Counted from the first letter of the stretch, positions 1-6,239 are shown. The stretch is 7,201 bases of DNA from an uncultured Coriobacteriaceae bacterium (GCA_902767025.1 CACXFZ010000215.1:1-7201), one strand, 5' to 3'. A program made the numbers and translations. Notes: generated from the sequence alone by a model not told the origin.

Positions 1-1161
1 ACGCTTGGCGTGTTCGCAGGAACCGCATTCGCCGCCGAGTTCGATTACACGGACATCAGCGGCACGACCACCAAGCTGCACAAGTACCTGGTGGTGGAGA
101 AGGACACCGTAAGCCCGGCAATCACGTTCACGTACACCATCGCGGCAGGCACGGCTGTGGCGCCGGGCGACAACACCGCTGCGACCACGGGCGACACCCT
201 GCCCATCTACGCGGGGCCGACTCCCGGCGATGTCGTGATCGCCGCCGTTCCCTTCGCGGCCGGTGATGCTGCCACGCCCGGTGCGGCAGGTCAGCCCATC
301 ACCGACACGACGAAGTGGTACGGAACCAAGGACATCACGCTGGACTTCACGGGCGTGACCTTCGACAAGCCCGGCATCTTCCGCTACATCCTGACCGAGG
401 CGAACGCCAACGCAGAAGGCGTCGGCAGCGTGTTCTACGACGTGATGGCTCCCGACGGTGCCGAAAAGACCCGTACCCGCACCATCGACGTGTACGTTGT
501 CGACAACGCCGGTACGCTGCAGATCCAGGGTTACGTGTCCTATGACGGCACGGTGACCGGTGCCGTCAAGCAGACGTACGATCCCGACGGCTACACCGGC
601 CCCTATGCCAACGGCGACCCCAGCGGCAGCGGCGACTACACCAAGTCGAACCAGTACATCAACCAGATCAAGACCAACACCATGACCGCCCGGAAGATCA
701 TCGACGGCAACCAGGGCGACAAGCAGTCCGTGTGGAACATCAACGTCGTCTTCACCGGCCTGCCGACTGGCGTTACCGTCCAGTACGCCAAGATCCAGGA
801 GAACGGCGTCGACCTGCCCAACCCGACCTATGCGGACTACACCGGCCAGGACCTGACCTACAGCCACCTGGACAAGTACAAGTTCATCGGCATCCCCGAG
901 GGCGTGAGCTACCAGGTTGTGGAATCCGACGCCAACAAGGACGGCTACGTGACCACCTACGCGAACGACACCTACACCTTCCTCAAGGACTTCAACGTCG
1001 AGAACAAGGATGACGCCGCAGTCACCAACACCCGCACGGGCACCATCCCCACGGGCATCTTCCTGAACTACAAGCCGTTCTGGATCATGGGTGCGCTGGC
1101 CCTGGTGGCGATCGTCGTGGTGCTGCGCAAGCGCAGCAACCGCTTCGACGACGAGGTGTAA
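1..1161 (+). CDS. Major pilin, FctA/Spy0128-like, two isopeptide domains, IPTG sorting signal (5' end missing)
   Basis: This is a surface pilus shaft subunit, cut at the left edge: the frame is open from base 1 and the first residues are the end of a signal peptide, with a probable cleavage after AFA (residue 11 counted from base 1). Domain 1 (about residues 23-222) resembles the streptococcal pilin isopeptide-linkage domain. Domain 2 (about 225-345) resembles the second domain of S. pyogenes Spy0128. By alignment to Spy0128 from memory, the isopeptide triads are Lys28/Glu133/Asn221 and Lys232/Glu308/Asn343. Both are complete. Lys215, six residues before Asn221, sits where Spy0128 has its polymerisation lysine. 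The C-terminus has IPTG at 1045-1056, a hydrophobic helix and a KRSNR basic tail, which is the class B pilin sorting layout ((V/I)PTG) rather than LPXTG. About 20-25 N-terminal residues are probably missing. It lies 152 bases upstream of the next pilus gene. The family call is secure; the exact residue roles are inferred. Confidence 0.88.
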   Translation, partial: TLGVFAGTAFAAEFDYTDISGTTTKLHKYLVVEKDTVSPAITFTYTIAAGTAVAPGDNTAATTGDTLPIYAGPTPGDVVIAAVPFAAGDAATPGAAGQPITDTTKWYGTKDITLDFTGVTFDKPGIFRYILTEANANAEGVGSVFYDVMAPDGAEKTRTRTIDVYVVDNAGTLQIQGYVSYDGTVTGAVKQTYDPDGYTGPYANGDPSGSGDYTKSNQYINQIKTNTMTARKIIDGNQGDKQSVWNINVVFTGLPTGVTVQYAKIQENGVDLPNPTYADYTGQDLTYSHLDKYKFIGIPEGVSYQVVESDANKDGYVTTYANDTYTFLKDFNVENKDDAAVTNTRTGTIPTGIFLNYKPFWIMGALALVAIVVVLRKRSNRFDDEV

Positions 1162-1313
1162 TGCAGGGTTCGCCGAACGACGAATAGACGACGCAGGCTC
1201 GAACCAAGCCGAGCCGAACAGGTCATGAGCTCGCCTGAGGGCGGCGCCTGGACGGCTGTGCGCGAGCCTTGACGAAGAACCCAACAGGGAGCAGGAAGCG
1301 CTGTCAACGCGTG

Positions 1314-2777
1314 ATGTGCAAACGTAGACATACCGCGAGCTTGACGTGGGGTTTCGCCAGTGTGCTTGTCATACTGCTGGCCCTGTGCGCGAGCACCTTC
1401 GCGCCGCCTTTGGCCAGCGCGGCCTCCGACGGCACGCCAGCGGATCACGCCACGCTTGACGTACAGGTTTCCTACACCGGCGCCCATGCGCCCGACGAAA
1501 CCTTCGCGGTTGCCGTCACTCCGCAAGATGGCGCTCCTGCTCCCGTCAACGGAGCCGAGCAGTCGGTTGCCCTGTCGACGCACAAGACCCTGGGCACGAT
1601 CGTGTTCGACTTCAACCTGAAAGACCAGCCCATTGGCACCTTCCGCTACACGGTGGCCGAGCGCGCGGGTACCGCAGAGGGCGTAAGCTATTCGACCAAG
1701 GTCTACGTAGTCGAGTTCGAGACCTACCTGAACTACGGCCAGGTGGAGGTCACGCCGTTTCGGGTCTACGACACGCAGAGCACCTATTCCAAGCCCGCCG
1801 CCATCTCCTTCGACAACACCTACCATGCCAAGCGCAGCGTCATCGGCGACCCGCCGGTGAGGGTGGGCAAGGCCATCGAAGGCGACGCGCCCGCCGTTGC
1901 ATCGCAGTTCGTGTTCGTCATGCGGCCCACCGACCCGGCGAGCCCCTTGCCCACGCCGGCATCGAGCTCCGTGGTCATCGTCGACGGCGCGGCCTACGTG
2001 ACCGTGAACGGCAGGGACGAGGTGGAGATCGGCGACATCGAGTTCACCGATCCGGGCGAGTACCACTACACCGTGCGCGAACGCGACGACCGCATCGCGG
2101 GGTACTCCTACGACGATGCCGTGTTCGACGTGGTTTACACCGTGCGCGAAGACGGCAAGGGAGGCCTGACGTGCACGCGGGCCGTTTTCAAAGACGGCTC
2201 GGTGTACACCACGGGCGACAAGCCGCTGGTGTTCGCGAACACCTATACCGAGCCGCATCCCGACCCCGACACAACCACGCTGCATGTGCGGGTGGATTGG
2301 CACGACGCGGGCAACGCGGACGGCATCCGCCCCGAAAGCATCACCCTGAAGATTCTGGAAGACGGCGTGTGGGATGGCAGGACCCTTGTCATCACCGAAT
2401 GGGATGCCACCGACGGCAACACTTGGGTGGGCGAAATCGTCCTGCCCAAGCACAACGTCAACGGAGGCCTTATCGCGTATTCGATCGACGAGCAGGCCAC
2501 GGCGGTCATTGCGGGCGAGGACGGCAGGCAAACCTACGCGTTCGAGGTGTCGGGCGACGCGGAGCACGGCTTCGTCGTCGTCAACACGCACACACCCGAA
2601 ACCAGCCCCGTGCCCACAGCCCCGGCCAACCGGGTTATCGCGAAGCTCATGCCCAAGACGGGCGATCCGCTTTCCTTCGTCCCCTTGGCATCGGTTGCCG
2701 TGCTTGCCGGGTCCCTGGTCGTGGTAGCATGCAAGCGCCGGCGCAGAAGGGAATCGCACGACGGTTGCCGCCGTTAG
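1314..2777 (+). CDS. LPXTG-like (MPKTG) wall-anchored pilus protein with two FctA-like domains and a Cna_B domain
   Basis: This 487-residue secreted protein is probably the pilus base/anchor subunit or an accessory adhesin. A signal peptide (residues 1-36, KRR, hydrophobic core, cleavage ASA|AS) is followed by FctA-like domain 1 (about 46-169), FctA-like domain 2 (about 180-312), a Cna_B-type domain (about 320-427, with the NADGIRP signature) and a proline-rich linker. The sorting signal follows: MPKTG at 446-450, a hydrophobic helix and KRRRRR. Domain 2 keeps a full isopeptide triad (Lys186, Glu256, Asn309). Domain 1 keeps Glu116 and Asn168 and the Cna_B domain keeps Glu393 and Asn424, but both appear to have Val in place of the bond-forming Lys. 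The ATG at 1314 was chosen because it directly precedes CKRRH and the hydrophobic core. The frame also offers TTG at 1269 and GTG at 1311, and purine-rich stretches lie at 1286-1296. It differs from the upstream pilin in its sorting motif, which implies a different sortase or fate. Confidence 0.82.
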   Translation: MCKRRHTASLTWGFASVLVILLALCASTFAPPLASAASDGTPADHATLDVQVSYTGAHAPDETFAVAVTPQDGAPAPVNGAEQSVALSTHKTLGTIVFDFNLKDQPIGTFRYTVAERAGTAEGVSYSTKVYVVEFETYLNYGQVEVTPFRVYDTQSTYSKPAAISFDNTYHAKRSVIGDPPVRVGKAIEGDAPAVASQFVFVMRPTDPASPLPTPASSSVVIVDGAAYVTVNGRDEVEIGDIEFTDPGEYHYTVRERDDRIAGYSYDDAVFDVVYTVREDGKGGLTCTRAVFKDGSVYTTGDKPLVFANTYTEPHPDPDTTTLHVRVDWHDAGNADGIRPESITLKILEDGVWDGRTLVITEWDATDGNTWVGEIVLPKHNVNGGLIAYSIDEQATAVIAGEDGRQTYAFEVSGDAEHGFVVVNTHTPETSPVPTAPANRVIAKLMPKTGDPLSFVPLASVAVLAGSLVVVACKRRRRRESHDGCRR

Positions 2778-2813
2778 CGGTTGCTGCAGCCTGGCATACG
2801 GCCATTTGCCTGC

Positions 2814-2820
2814 AAGGAGG
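2814..2820 (+). promoter_or_regulatory. Ribosome binding site AAGGAGG that fixes the start of the 65-residue gene
   Basis: AAGGAGG stands 5 bases before the ATG at 2826. The same frame is also open from an ATG at 2781, but that one lies too close to the previous stop and has no such site, so 2826 is the start. Confidence 0.85.
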
Positions 2821-2825
2821 CGCCC

Positions 2826-3023
2826 ATGCCCCAGACAAGCCAGCATTGTCGCACCATGGAAGACATCGCCCATTACATCGAGGGCATGCGTTTCCGCAAG
2901 AAGCTCGTCGGCGGCGTCGACGAGGCAGACGTGTGGAAGCAGATCGAAGCGCTGCACAAGGAATACGAAGCCGTGTTCCTGGCGCAGGAGCTGGCGCATC
3001 AGACGGCCGATGAAGCGCACTAG
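2826..3023 (+). CDS. Small cytosolic protein of the pilus locus, DivIVA-N-terminus-like
   Basis: This gene encodes a 65-residue protein with no signal peptide or membrane segment. The core (about residues 12-53) is a short helix, the stretch FRKKLVGGVDEADVWKQI, and a second helix. This pattern of basic residues, G-x-D and a following helix recalls the N-terminal segment of DivIVA-type proteins (F-x-x-x-x-x-G-Y-D-x-x-E-V). I have the impression that similar small proteins accompany sortase and signal-peptidase genes in other Gram-positives, but no characterised function comes to mind. The strong AAGGAGG site and its place between two pilus genes support a real gene, as does the 14-base overlap with the next start, which suggests translational coupling. 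It may be a cytoplasmic partner of the membrane-bound assembly machinery. That role is a guess from position only. Confidence 0.75.
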   Translation: MPQTSQHCRTMEDIAHYIEGMRFRKKLVGGVDEADVWKQIEALHKEYEAVFLAQELAHQTADEAH

Positions 3024-3579
3024 GGAAACACGCCGCAACGCCGAACTCACCCCCGAGGCAGCCATCCGCGCCCGGCGCGTCCGCCTGGCCGACCGGCGCG
3101 CCCTGTACGCGCTGCTGCGCAAGGTGGCCGTGCTGGCGGCGGTCGTGTTCGTGCTCTTCGGCGTGGTGTTCGGCCTGACGCCGATGAAGGGCGGCGACAT
3201 GCAGCCCAAGTTCGCGGCGGGCGACCTGCTGCTGTACTACCGCTTGCAGGATTCCTACGTGCGCAACGACGTGGTCGTCATCGAGCGCGACGGCGGCCAG
3301 TACGTGGGGCGCATCATCGGCATGCCCGGCGACACGATCGAGATCACCGAGTCCAAGACGGTGAGCATCGACGGCAAGGAAGTGGTGGAGACCGAAATCT
3401 ACTTCGAGACGGAAGCCTTCCAAGATGCCGTGCGCTACCCGATCACACTGGGGGCCGGCGAGTACTTCCTGCTGGGCGACCACCGCGAGACGGCGCGGGA
3501 CAGCCGCTACTTCGGTCCCGTGCGGCAAGACGAGCTGAGGGGCAAGGTCATCAGCGCCCTTCGCCGAACCGACATCTAG
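3010..3579 (+). CDS. Catalytically inactive signal-peptidase-I-like pilus assembly protein (SipA-like)
   Basis: This 189-residue protein has a basic cytosolic N-terminus, one membrane helix (about 35-57) and an extracellular S26-type domain. The family boxes are recognisable: GGDMQPKF (61-68) is the serine box, YVGRIIGMPGD (98-108) the lysine box, and GDHRETARDSRYFG (156-169) the box near the C-terminus. In active type I signal peptidases the serine box reads (S/G)xSMxPT and the lysine box YVKRxxGxPGD. Here the nucleophile is Asp63 (codon 3196-3198) and the general base is Gly100 (codon 3307-3309). S. pyogenes SipA, which is required for pilus polymerisation, carries the same Asp and Gly replacements, so the likely role is chaperone or assembly factor and not leader cleavage. 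The ATG at 3010 overlaps the preceding gene by 14 bases. The nearest Shine-Dalgarno-like AGGAG (2986-2990) is too far away, so coupled translation is likely. Automatic annotation would probably call it signal peptidase I. Confidence 0.87.
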   Translation: MKRTRETRRNAELTPEAAIRARRVRLADRRALYALLRKVAVLAAVVFVLFGVVFGLTPMKGGDMQPKFAAGDLLLYYRLQDSYVRNDVVVIERDGGQYVGRIIGMPGDTIEITESKTVSIDGKEVVETEIYFETEAFQDAVRYPITLGAGEYFLLGDHRETARDSRYFGPVRQDELRGKVISALRRTDI

Positions 3580-3588
3580 GGCGCGCCG

Positions 3589-4530
3589 ATGAGCGAGCAG
3601 CCCCAACGACCCCTTCGGACCTTCGTGCGCATCACCGACCGCGTGGTCAACTTCATCGCGCTGCTTCTGTTCCTGCTGCTGGCCCTGTATTCCGCCTATT
3701 CGATGTGGTACACCTCGTCGCTGCTCGACGGCTCGTTCCTCTCCGACGAGCTGGCCATGTACAAGCCCGACGGCCACGAGCCCACGCTGTCCGAGCTGAT
3801 GGGGCTCAACCCCGACGTGCGCGCGTGGCTGACCGTCGACGACACCCACATCGACTATCCCGTGGTGCAGGGTGCAACCGACTCCGAGTACCTGAACAAG
3901 AGCGTGGAAGGCGAGTTCTCGCTGGCGGGCGCCATCTACCTGAGCGCGCTCAATTCCCCCGATTTCAGCGACCCGTACAACATGGTCTACGGCCATCACA
4001 TCGAAGGCGGCGCGATGTTCTCCGACGTGATGGAGTTCCGCGACAAGGCCTACTTCGACGCGCACCGCACCGGCATCCTGTGGCTGGCCGACCGCGCGTT
4101 TGCCATCGAGCCCTTCGCCTGCATCGCGGTGGACGGGCGCGACGACGTGGTCTACCAGGATTCCGGGCGCGTGACCGACGAGCAGCTGCCCGGGCTGGTC
4201 GAAAACGTCATGGAGCGCTCGGTGCAGAAGCGCGACGTCGACATCGCGGCGGGCGATTCCATCATCGCGCTTTCCACCTGCGAGGACGCCACCACCTTCG
4301 AGCGCGTCGTGCTCTTCGGCAAGCTCGTGCCCATGACCGACGAGGAGATGCGCGCTGCCGAGGCGGCCAACTACGCCAAGCGCCAAGCCGGGCAGGAGCA
4401 AGGCGGGTCGCGCGGGGCCCCCAGCTTCCTGGACCGCTATCCCTGGGTGCTGCCCGCGGGCGGGGCGTTCTTGCTGCTGGTCGTCCTGTACGTCGCCTAC
4501 CGTTTGCTCGGGCGCTCGCGCAGGCACTGA
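3589..4530 (+). CDS. srtB: Class B sortase, probable pilus polymerase
   Basis: This 313-residue cysteine transpeptidase sits on the outer membrane face, cuts sorting signals between Thr and Gly, and links the pilin to an amine. An N-terminal membrane helix (about 20-41) precedes the catalytic domain (about 65-248). That domain contains NPDVRAWLTVDDTHIDYPVVQ, typical of class B, and the triad His136 (YGHH), Cys231 (LSTC, codon 4279-4281) and Arg239 (ERVVLFGKL). A charged stretch (250-283) and a second membrane helix (about 287-307) follow, ending in basic RSRRH. Classical SrtB enzymes usually lack this C-terminal helix. It starts 9 bases after the SipA-like gene with only a weak upstream site, so it belongs to the same operon. 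The obvious substrate is the IPTG pilin at the left of the window, as with class B SrtC and FctA in streptococci. A role in haem-protein anchoring, the other SrtB job, is unlikely as no NEAT-domain gene is present. Confidence 0.92.
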   Translation: MSEQPQRPLRTFVRITDRVVNFIALLLFLLLALYSAYSMWYTSSLLDGSFLSDELAMYKPDGHEPTLSELMGLNPDVRAWLTVDDTHIDYPVVQGATDSEYLNKSVEGEFSLAGAIYLSALNSPDFSDPYNMVYGHHIEGGAMFSDVMEFRDKAYFDAHRTGILWLADRAFAIEPFACIAVDGRDDVVYQDSGRVTDEQLPGLVENVMERSVQKRDVDIAAGDSIIALSTCEDATTFERVVLFGKLVPMTDEEMRAAEAANYAKRQAGQEQGGSRGAPSFLDRYPWVLPAGGAFLLLVVLYVAYRLLGRSRRH

Positions 4531-4561
4531 CACATCGCCCGGCGCAGGGGCAAGAGAGGTC

Positions 4562-4590
4562 TGTACAAAGCCGCCTTGGTTCTCTACAAT
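4562..4590 (+). promoter_or_regulatory. Sigma-70-like promoter for the DNA polymerase gene
   Basis: The -35 box TGTACA (4562-4567) is 17 bases from the -10 box TACAAT (4585-4590), which matches TATAAT in five of six positions. Transcription would begin near 4597, inside the LexA operator. The AT content of this stretch is clearly above its surroundings. Confidence 0.65.
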
Positions 4591-4593
4591 AGG

Positions 4594-4607
4594 CGAACAT
4601 CCGTTCG
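4594..4607 (+). promoter_or_regulatory. LexA operator (SOS box)
   Basis: CGAAC-ATCC-GTTCG is a perfect 5-base inverted repeat around a 4-base spacer, the form known for LexA/DinR boxes of Gram-positive bacteria and actinobacteria. It begins 3 bases after the -10 box and covers the predicted start of transcription. Bound LexA would therefore block the promoter until DNA damage triggers its self-cleavage. The downstream gene is a translesion polymerase, a standard SOS target. Confidence 0.87.
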
Positions 4608-4619
4608 TATCCTAGAGGC

Positions 4620-4626
4620 AAGGAGG
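4620..4626 (+). promoter_or_regulatory. Ribosome binding site AAGGAGG of the DNA polymerase gene
   Basis: AAGGAGG stands 5 bases before the ATG at 4632. It selects this ATG over the internal ATG at 4671, just before the HSDMNCFYA motif. Confidence 0.85.
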
Positions 4627-4631
4627 AGCTC

Positions 4632-5969
4632 ATGGCCACAGGCGCGCTGCCGCCGGTTCAGCCGCGGCGCATGATCCTCCATTCCGACATGAACTGCTTC
4701 TATGCGAATGTGGAGTGCCAGGAAAACCCCGAAATCCGCGACAAGCCGGTGGTAGTGGGCGGCAACGAGGAGGCCCGTCACGGCATCGTGCTCGCCAAGA
4801 ACCAAATCGCCAAGCAGTGGGGCATCAAGACCGCCGAAACGCTGGTCGAGGCGCGGCGCAAGTGCCCGGGCCTGGTGGTGGTCCCGCCCAACTACCAGCT
4901 GTACCTGAAGGTGTCGCGTCTGGCGCGGCGCATCTACTACGACTACAGCGACCTGGTGGAGCCGTTCGGCCCCGACGAGGCATGGATCGACATCACGGGA
5001 ACGCTGGGGCTGTGGAGCGGCTGCCCGTCGCGGCCCTGGTCGGGCGATTCTCGGCGCGCCGCCACGCTGATCGCCCACGAGATCAGCGAGCGCGTGAAGG
5101 CCGAGCTGGGCATCACCGTCTCGATCGGAGTGTCGTGGAACAAGATCTTCGCCAAGTTCGGCAGTGACTACAAGAAGCCCGACGCCATCACGTTCGTCAC
5201 GCCGGGCAACTACCGGCAGCTGGTGTGGGAGGCGCCCGTGCGCGATCTGCTCTACGTGGGGCCGGCGACCGAGCGCAAGCTGCAGCAGCGGGGCATCTGG
5301 CGCATCGGCCAGCTCGCGCACGCCTCCGACGCGCTGCTGCAGCGCAGGCTGGGCAAACCGGGGCTGGTGCTGAAGACCTTCTCGCTGGGCAACGACGCCA
5401 CCCCCGTGCGCCCCTACGATGTGCAGGCCGGCGACGTGGACCGGCTGGTCAAAAGCTACGGCAACGGCCTGACCTCCCCGCACGACATCACCACGCGCCG
5501 CGACGCCCGTGCGCTCATCTGGCTGTTGGCCGAAAGCGTGGCGCAGCGCCTGCGCGAAGGGCGTGCCCGGGCGCGCACGGTGTGCGTGGGGGCGCGGCGC
5601 GCCCACGACCTGTCGTTTTGCAGCAGGCAGACCACGTTGCAGCTTCCCACCAACATAACCTCCGAGGTGGCCCAGGTGGCCTGGCTCCTGCTTCTGTCCT
5701 TCCAGCCCATCGACGACGACCATGCGCTGCGCGGCCTGCACGTGCGCGCGTCGGGCCTGGTCCCCGAATCGAGCACCTGGCAGTTCCAGCTGTTCGACCC
5801 CGTGCCGCGGCGCACCAACCTCGAGCGGCTCGACCAGGCCATCGACGAGCTGCGCAGCAGGTTCGGCAACAAGATCGTCGTGCGCGGCACCGAGCTGTGC
5901 GATCCCGCGCTCGCGCAGGTGGACATCAAGGACGACAACATCGTGCATCCGGAAAGCTTCTTCAGGTAG
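4632..5969 (+). CDS. dinB: Y-family translesion DNA polymerase (DinB/UmuC type)
   Basis: This 445-residue error-prone polymerase copies past damaged bases. The palm carries Asp19 (HSDMNCFYA) and Asp115-Glu116 (GPDEAWID), the metal-binding acidic residues of the family. Tyr24 sits at the steric-gate position that excludes ribonucleotides. GVSWNKIFAKFGSDYKKPD (166-184) is the typical fingerprint after the palm, and the thumb has VGPATERKLQQRGI with a helix-hairpin-helix look. The little-finger domain spans about 275-380. QFQLF (384-388) fits the QxxLF sliding-clamp-binding motif. It is followed by a conserved-looking tail (LDQAIDELRSRFG) like that of the longer UmuC-like polymerases of Gram-positives, so the protein is longer than E. 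coli Pol IV. A loop of about 12 residues (130-141, WSGCPSRPWSGDS region) sits in the palm. It has its own promoter, an overlapping LexA box and a strong ribosome site, and shares an operon with the small gene 6 bases downstream. Confidence 0.93.
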   Translation: MATGALPPVQPRRMILHSDMNCFYANVECQENPEIRDKPVVVGGNEEARHGIVLAKNQIAKQWGIKTAETLVEARRKCPGLVVVPPNYQLYLKVSRLARRIYYDYSDLVEPFGPDEAWIDITGTLGLWSGCPSRPWSGDSRRAATLIAHEISERVKAELGITVSIGVSWNKIFAKFGSDYKKPDAITFVTPGNYRQLVWEAPVRDLLYVGPATERKLQQRGIWRIGQLAHASDALLQRRLGKPGLVLKTFSLGNDATPVRPYDVQAGDVDRLVKSYGNGLTSPHDITTRRDARALIWLLAESVAQRLREGRARARTVCVGARRAHDLSFCSRQTTLQLPTNITSEVAQVAWLLLLSFQPIDDDHALRGLHVRASGLVPESSTWQFQLFDPVPRRTNLERLDQAIDELRSRFGNKIVVRGTELCDPALAQVDIKDDNIVHPESFFR

Positions 5970-5975
5970 GCGCGC

Positions 5976-6239
5976 ATGGTCGAGGGCATCCAATCGCGCA
6001 AGAAGACCTACGTGGACGTGGTGGCCGAGTTCGACACCGAAGGCCGTATCACGCCGCTCGAGATCGTCTGGGAAGACGGGCGTCGTTTCCCCATCGACGC
6101 CGTGATCGAGCAGCGCCGCGCCGCCAGCCTGAAGGTGGGTGGGCAAGGCATGCGCTACCTGGTGCGCGTGAAGGGCCGCACCACGTTTCTGTACCACGAG
6201 CAACCCGCCTGGTTCGTCGAGGAGATCGTCCCCGAATAG
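5976..6239 (+). CDS. Small conserved-looking protein in the SOS polymerase operon
   Basis: This 87-residue soluble protein has no signal peptide or membrane helix. Alternating hydrophobic residues (YVDVVAEFD, ITPLEIVWEDG, MRYLVRVKGRTTFLYHE, WFVEE) suggest a small all-beta barrel or SH3-like fold. Fixed-looking features are the DGRRFPID turn, RRAASLKVGGQG (48-58) and the closing AWFVEE. The ATG lies 6 bases after the polymerase stop with AGG (5964-5966) across that stop, so it is co-transcribed and probably SOS-induced. Small proteins of this look seem to follow polymerase genes in other Gram-positives. The arrangement recalls YqjX/YolD-like or DUF6504 neighbours of Y-family polymerase genes, though I cannot assign it to either. 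It may modulate the polymerase or bind nucleic acid. That function is inferred from context only. Confidence 0.78.
   Translation: MVEGIQSRKKTYVDVVAEFDTEGRITPLEIVWEDGRRFPIDAVIEQRRAASLKVGGQGMRYLVRVKGRTTFLYHEQPAWFVEEIVPE

Noticed and set aside
1196..1215. Inverted repeat GGCTCG...CGAGCC between the two pilin-type genes, considered as a terminator
   Set aside because: The stem is 6 bases with an 8-base loop and no T-run follows. It is too weak to call in GC-rich DNA. The rest of the 152-base gap shows no clear promoter.
1269..1274. TTGACG, considered both as a -35 box and, through its TTG, as the start of the MPKTG protein
   Set aside because: No -10-like sequence lies 16-18 bases downstream. 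As a start it would add 15 residues before a normal signal peptide and lacks a close ribosome site, so ATG 1314 was preferred.
1068..3209. Long open frame on the minus strand, 713 codons
   Set aside because: It runs opposite the MPKTG protein, the small gene and the start of the SipA-like gene, all of which have recognisable products. Its translation is low-complexity and rich in Arg, Ala, Gly, His and Val, typical of the antisense of high-GC coding DNA. No family is recognisable.
2647..4533. Long open frame on the minus strand, 628 codons
   Set aside because: It lies antisense to the SipA-like and sortase genes. Codon bias in high-GC DNA leaves this frame free of stops, and it shows no domain and no plausible ribosome site.
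4535..4556. GCCC...GGGC pairing after the sortase stop, considered as a terminator
   Set aside because: There are only 4 base pairs and no T-run, which is not enough for a rho-independent terminator.
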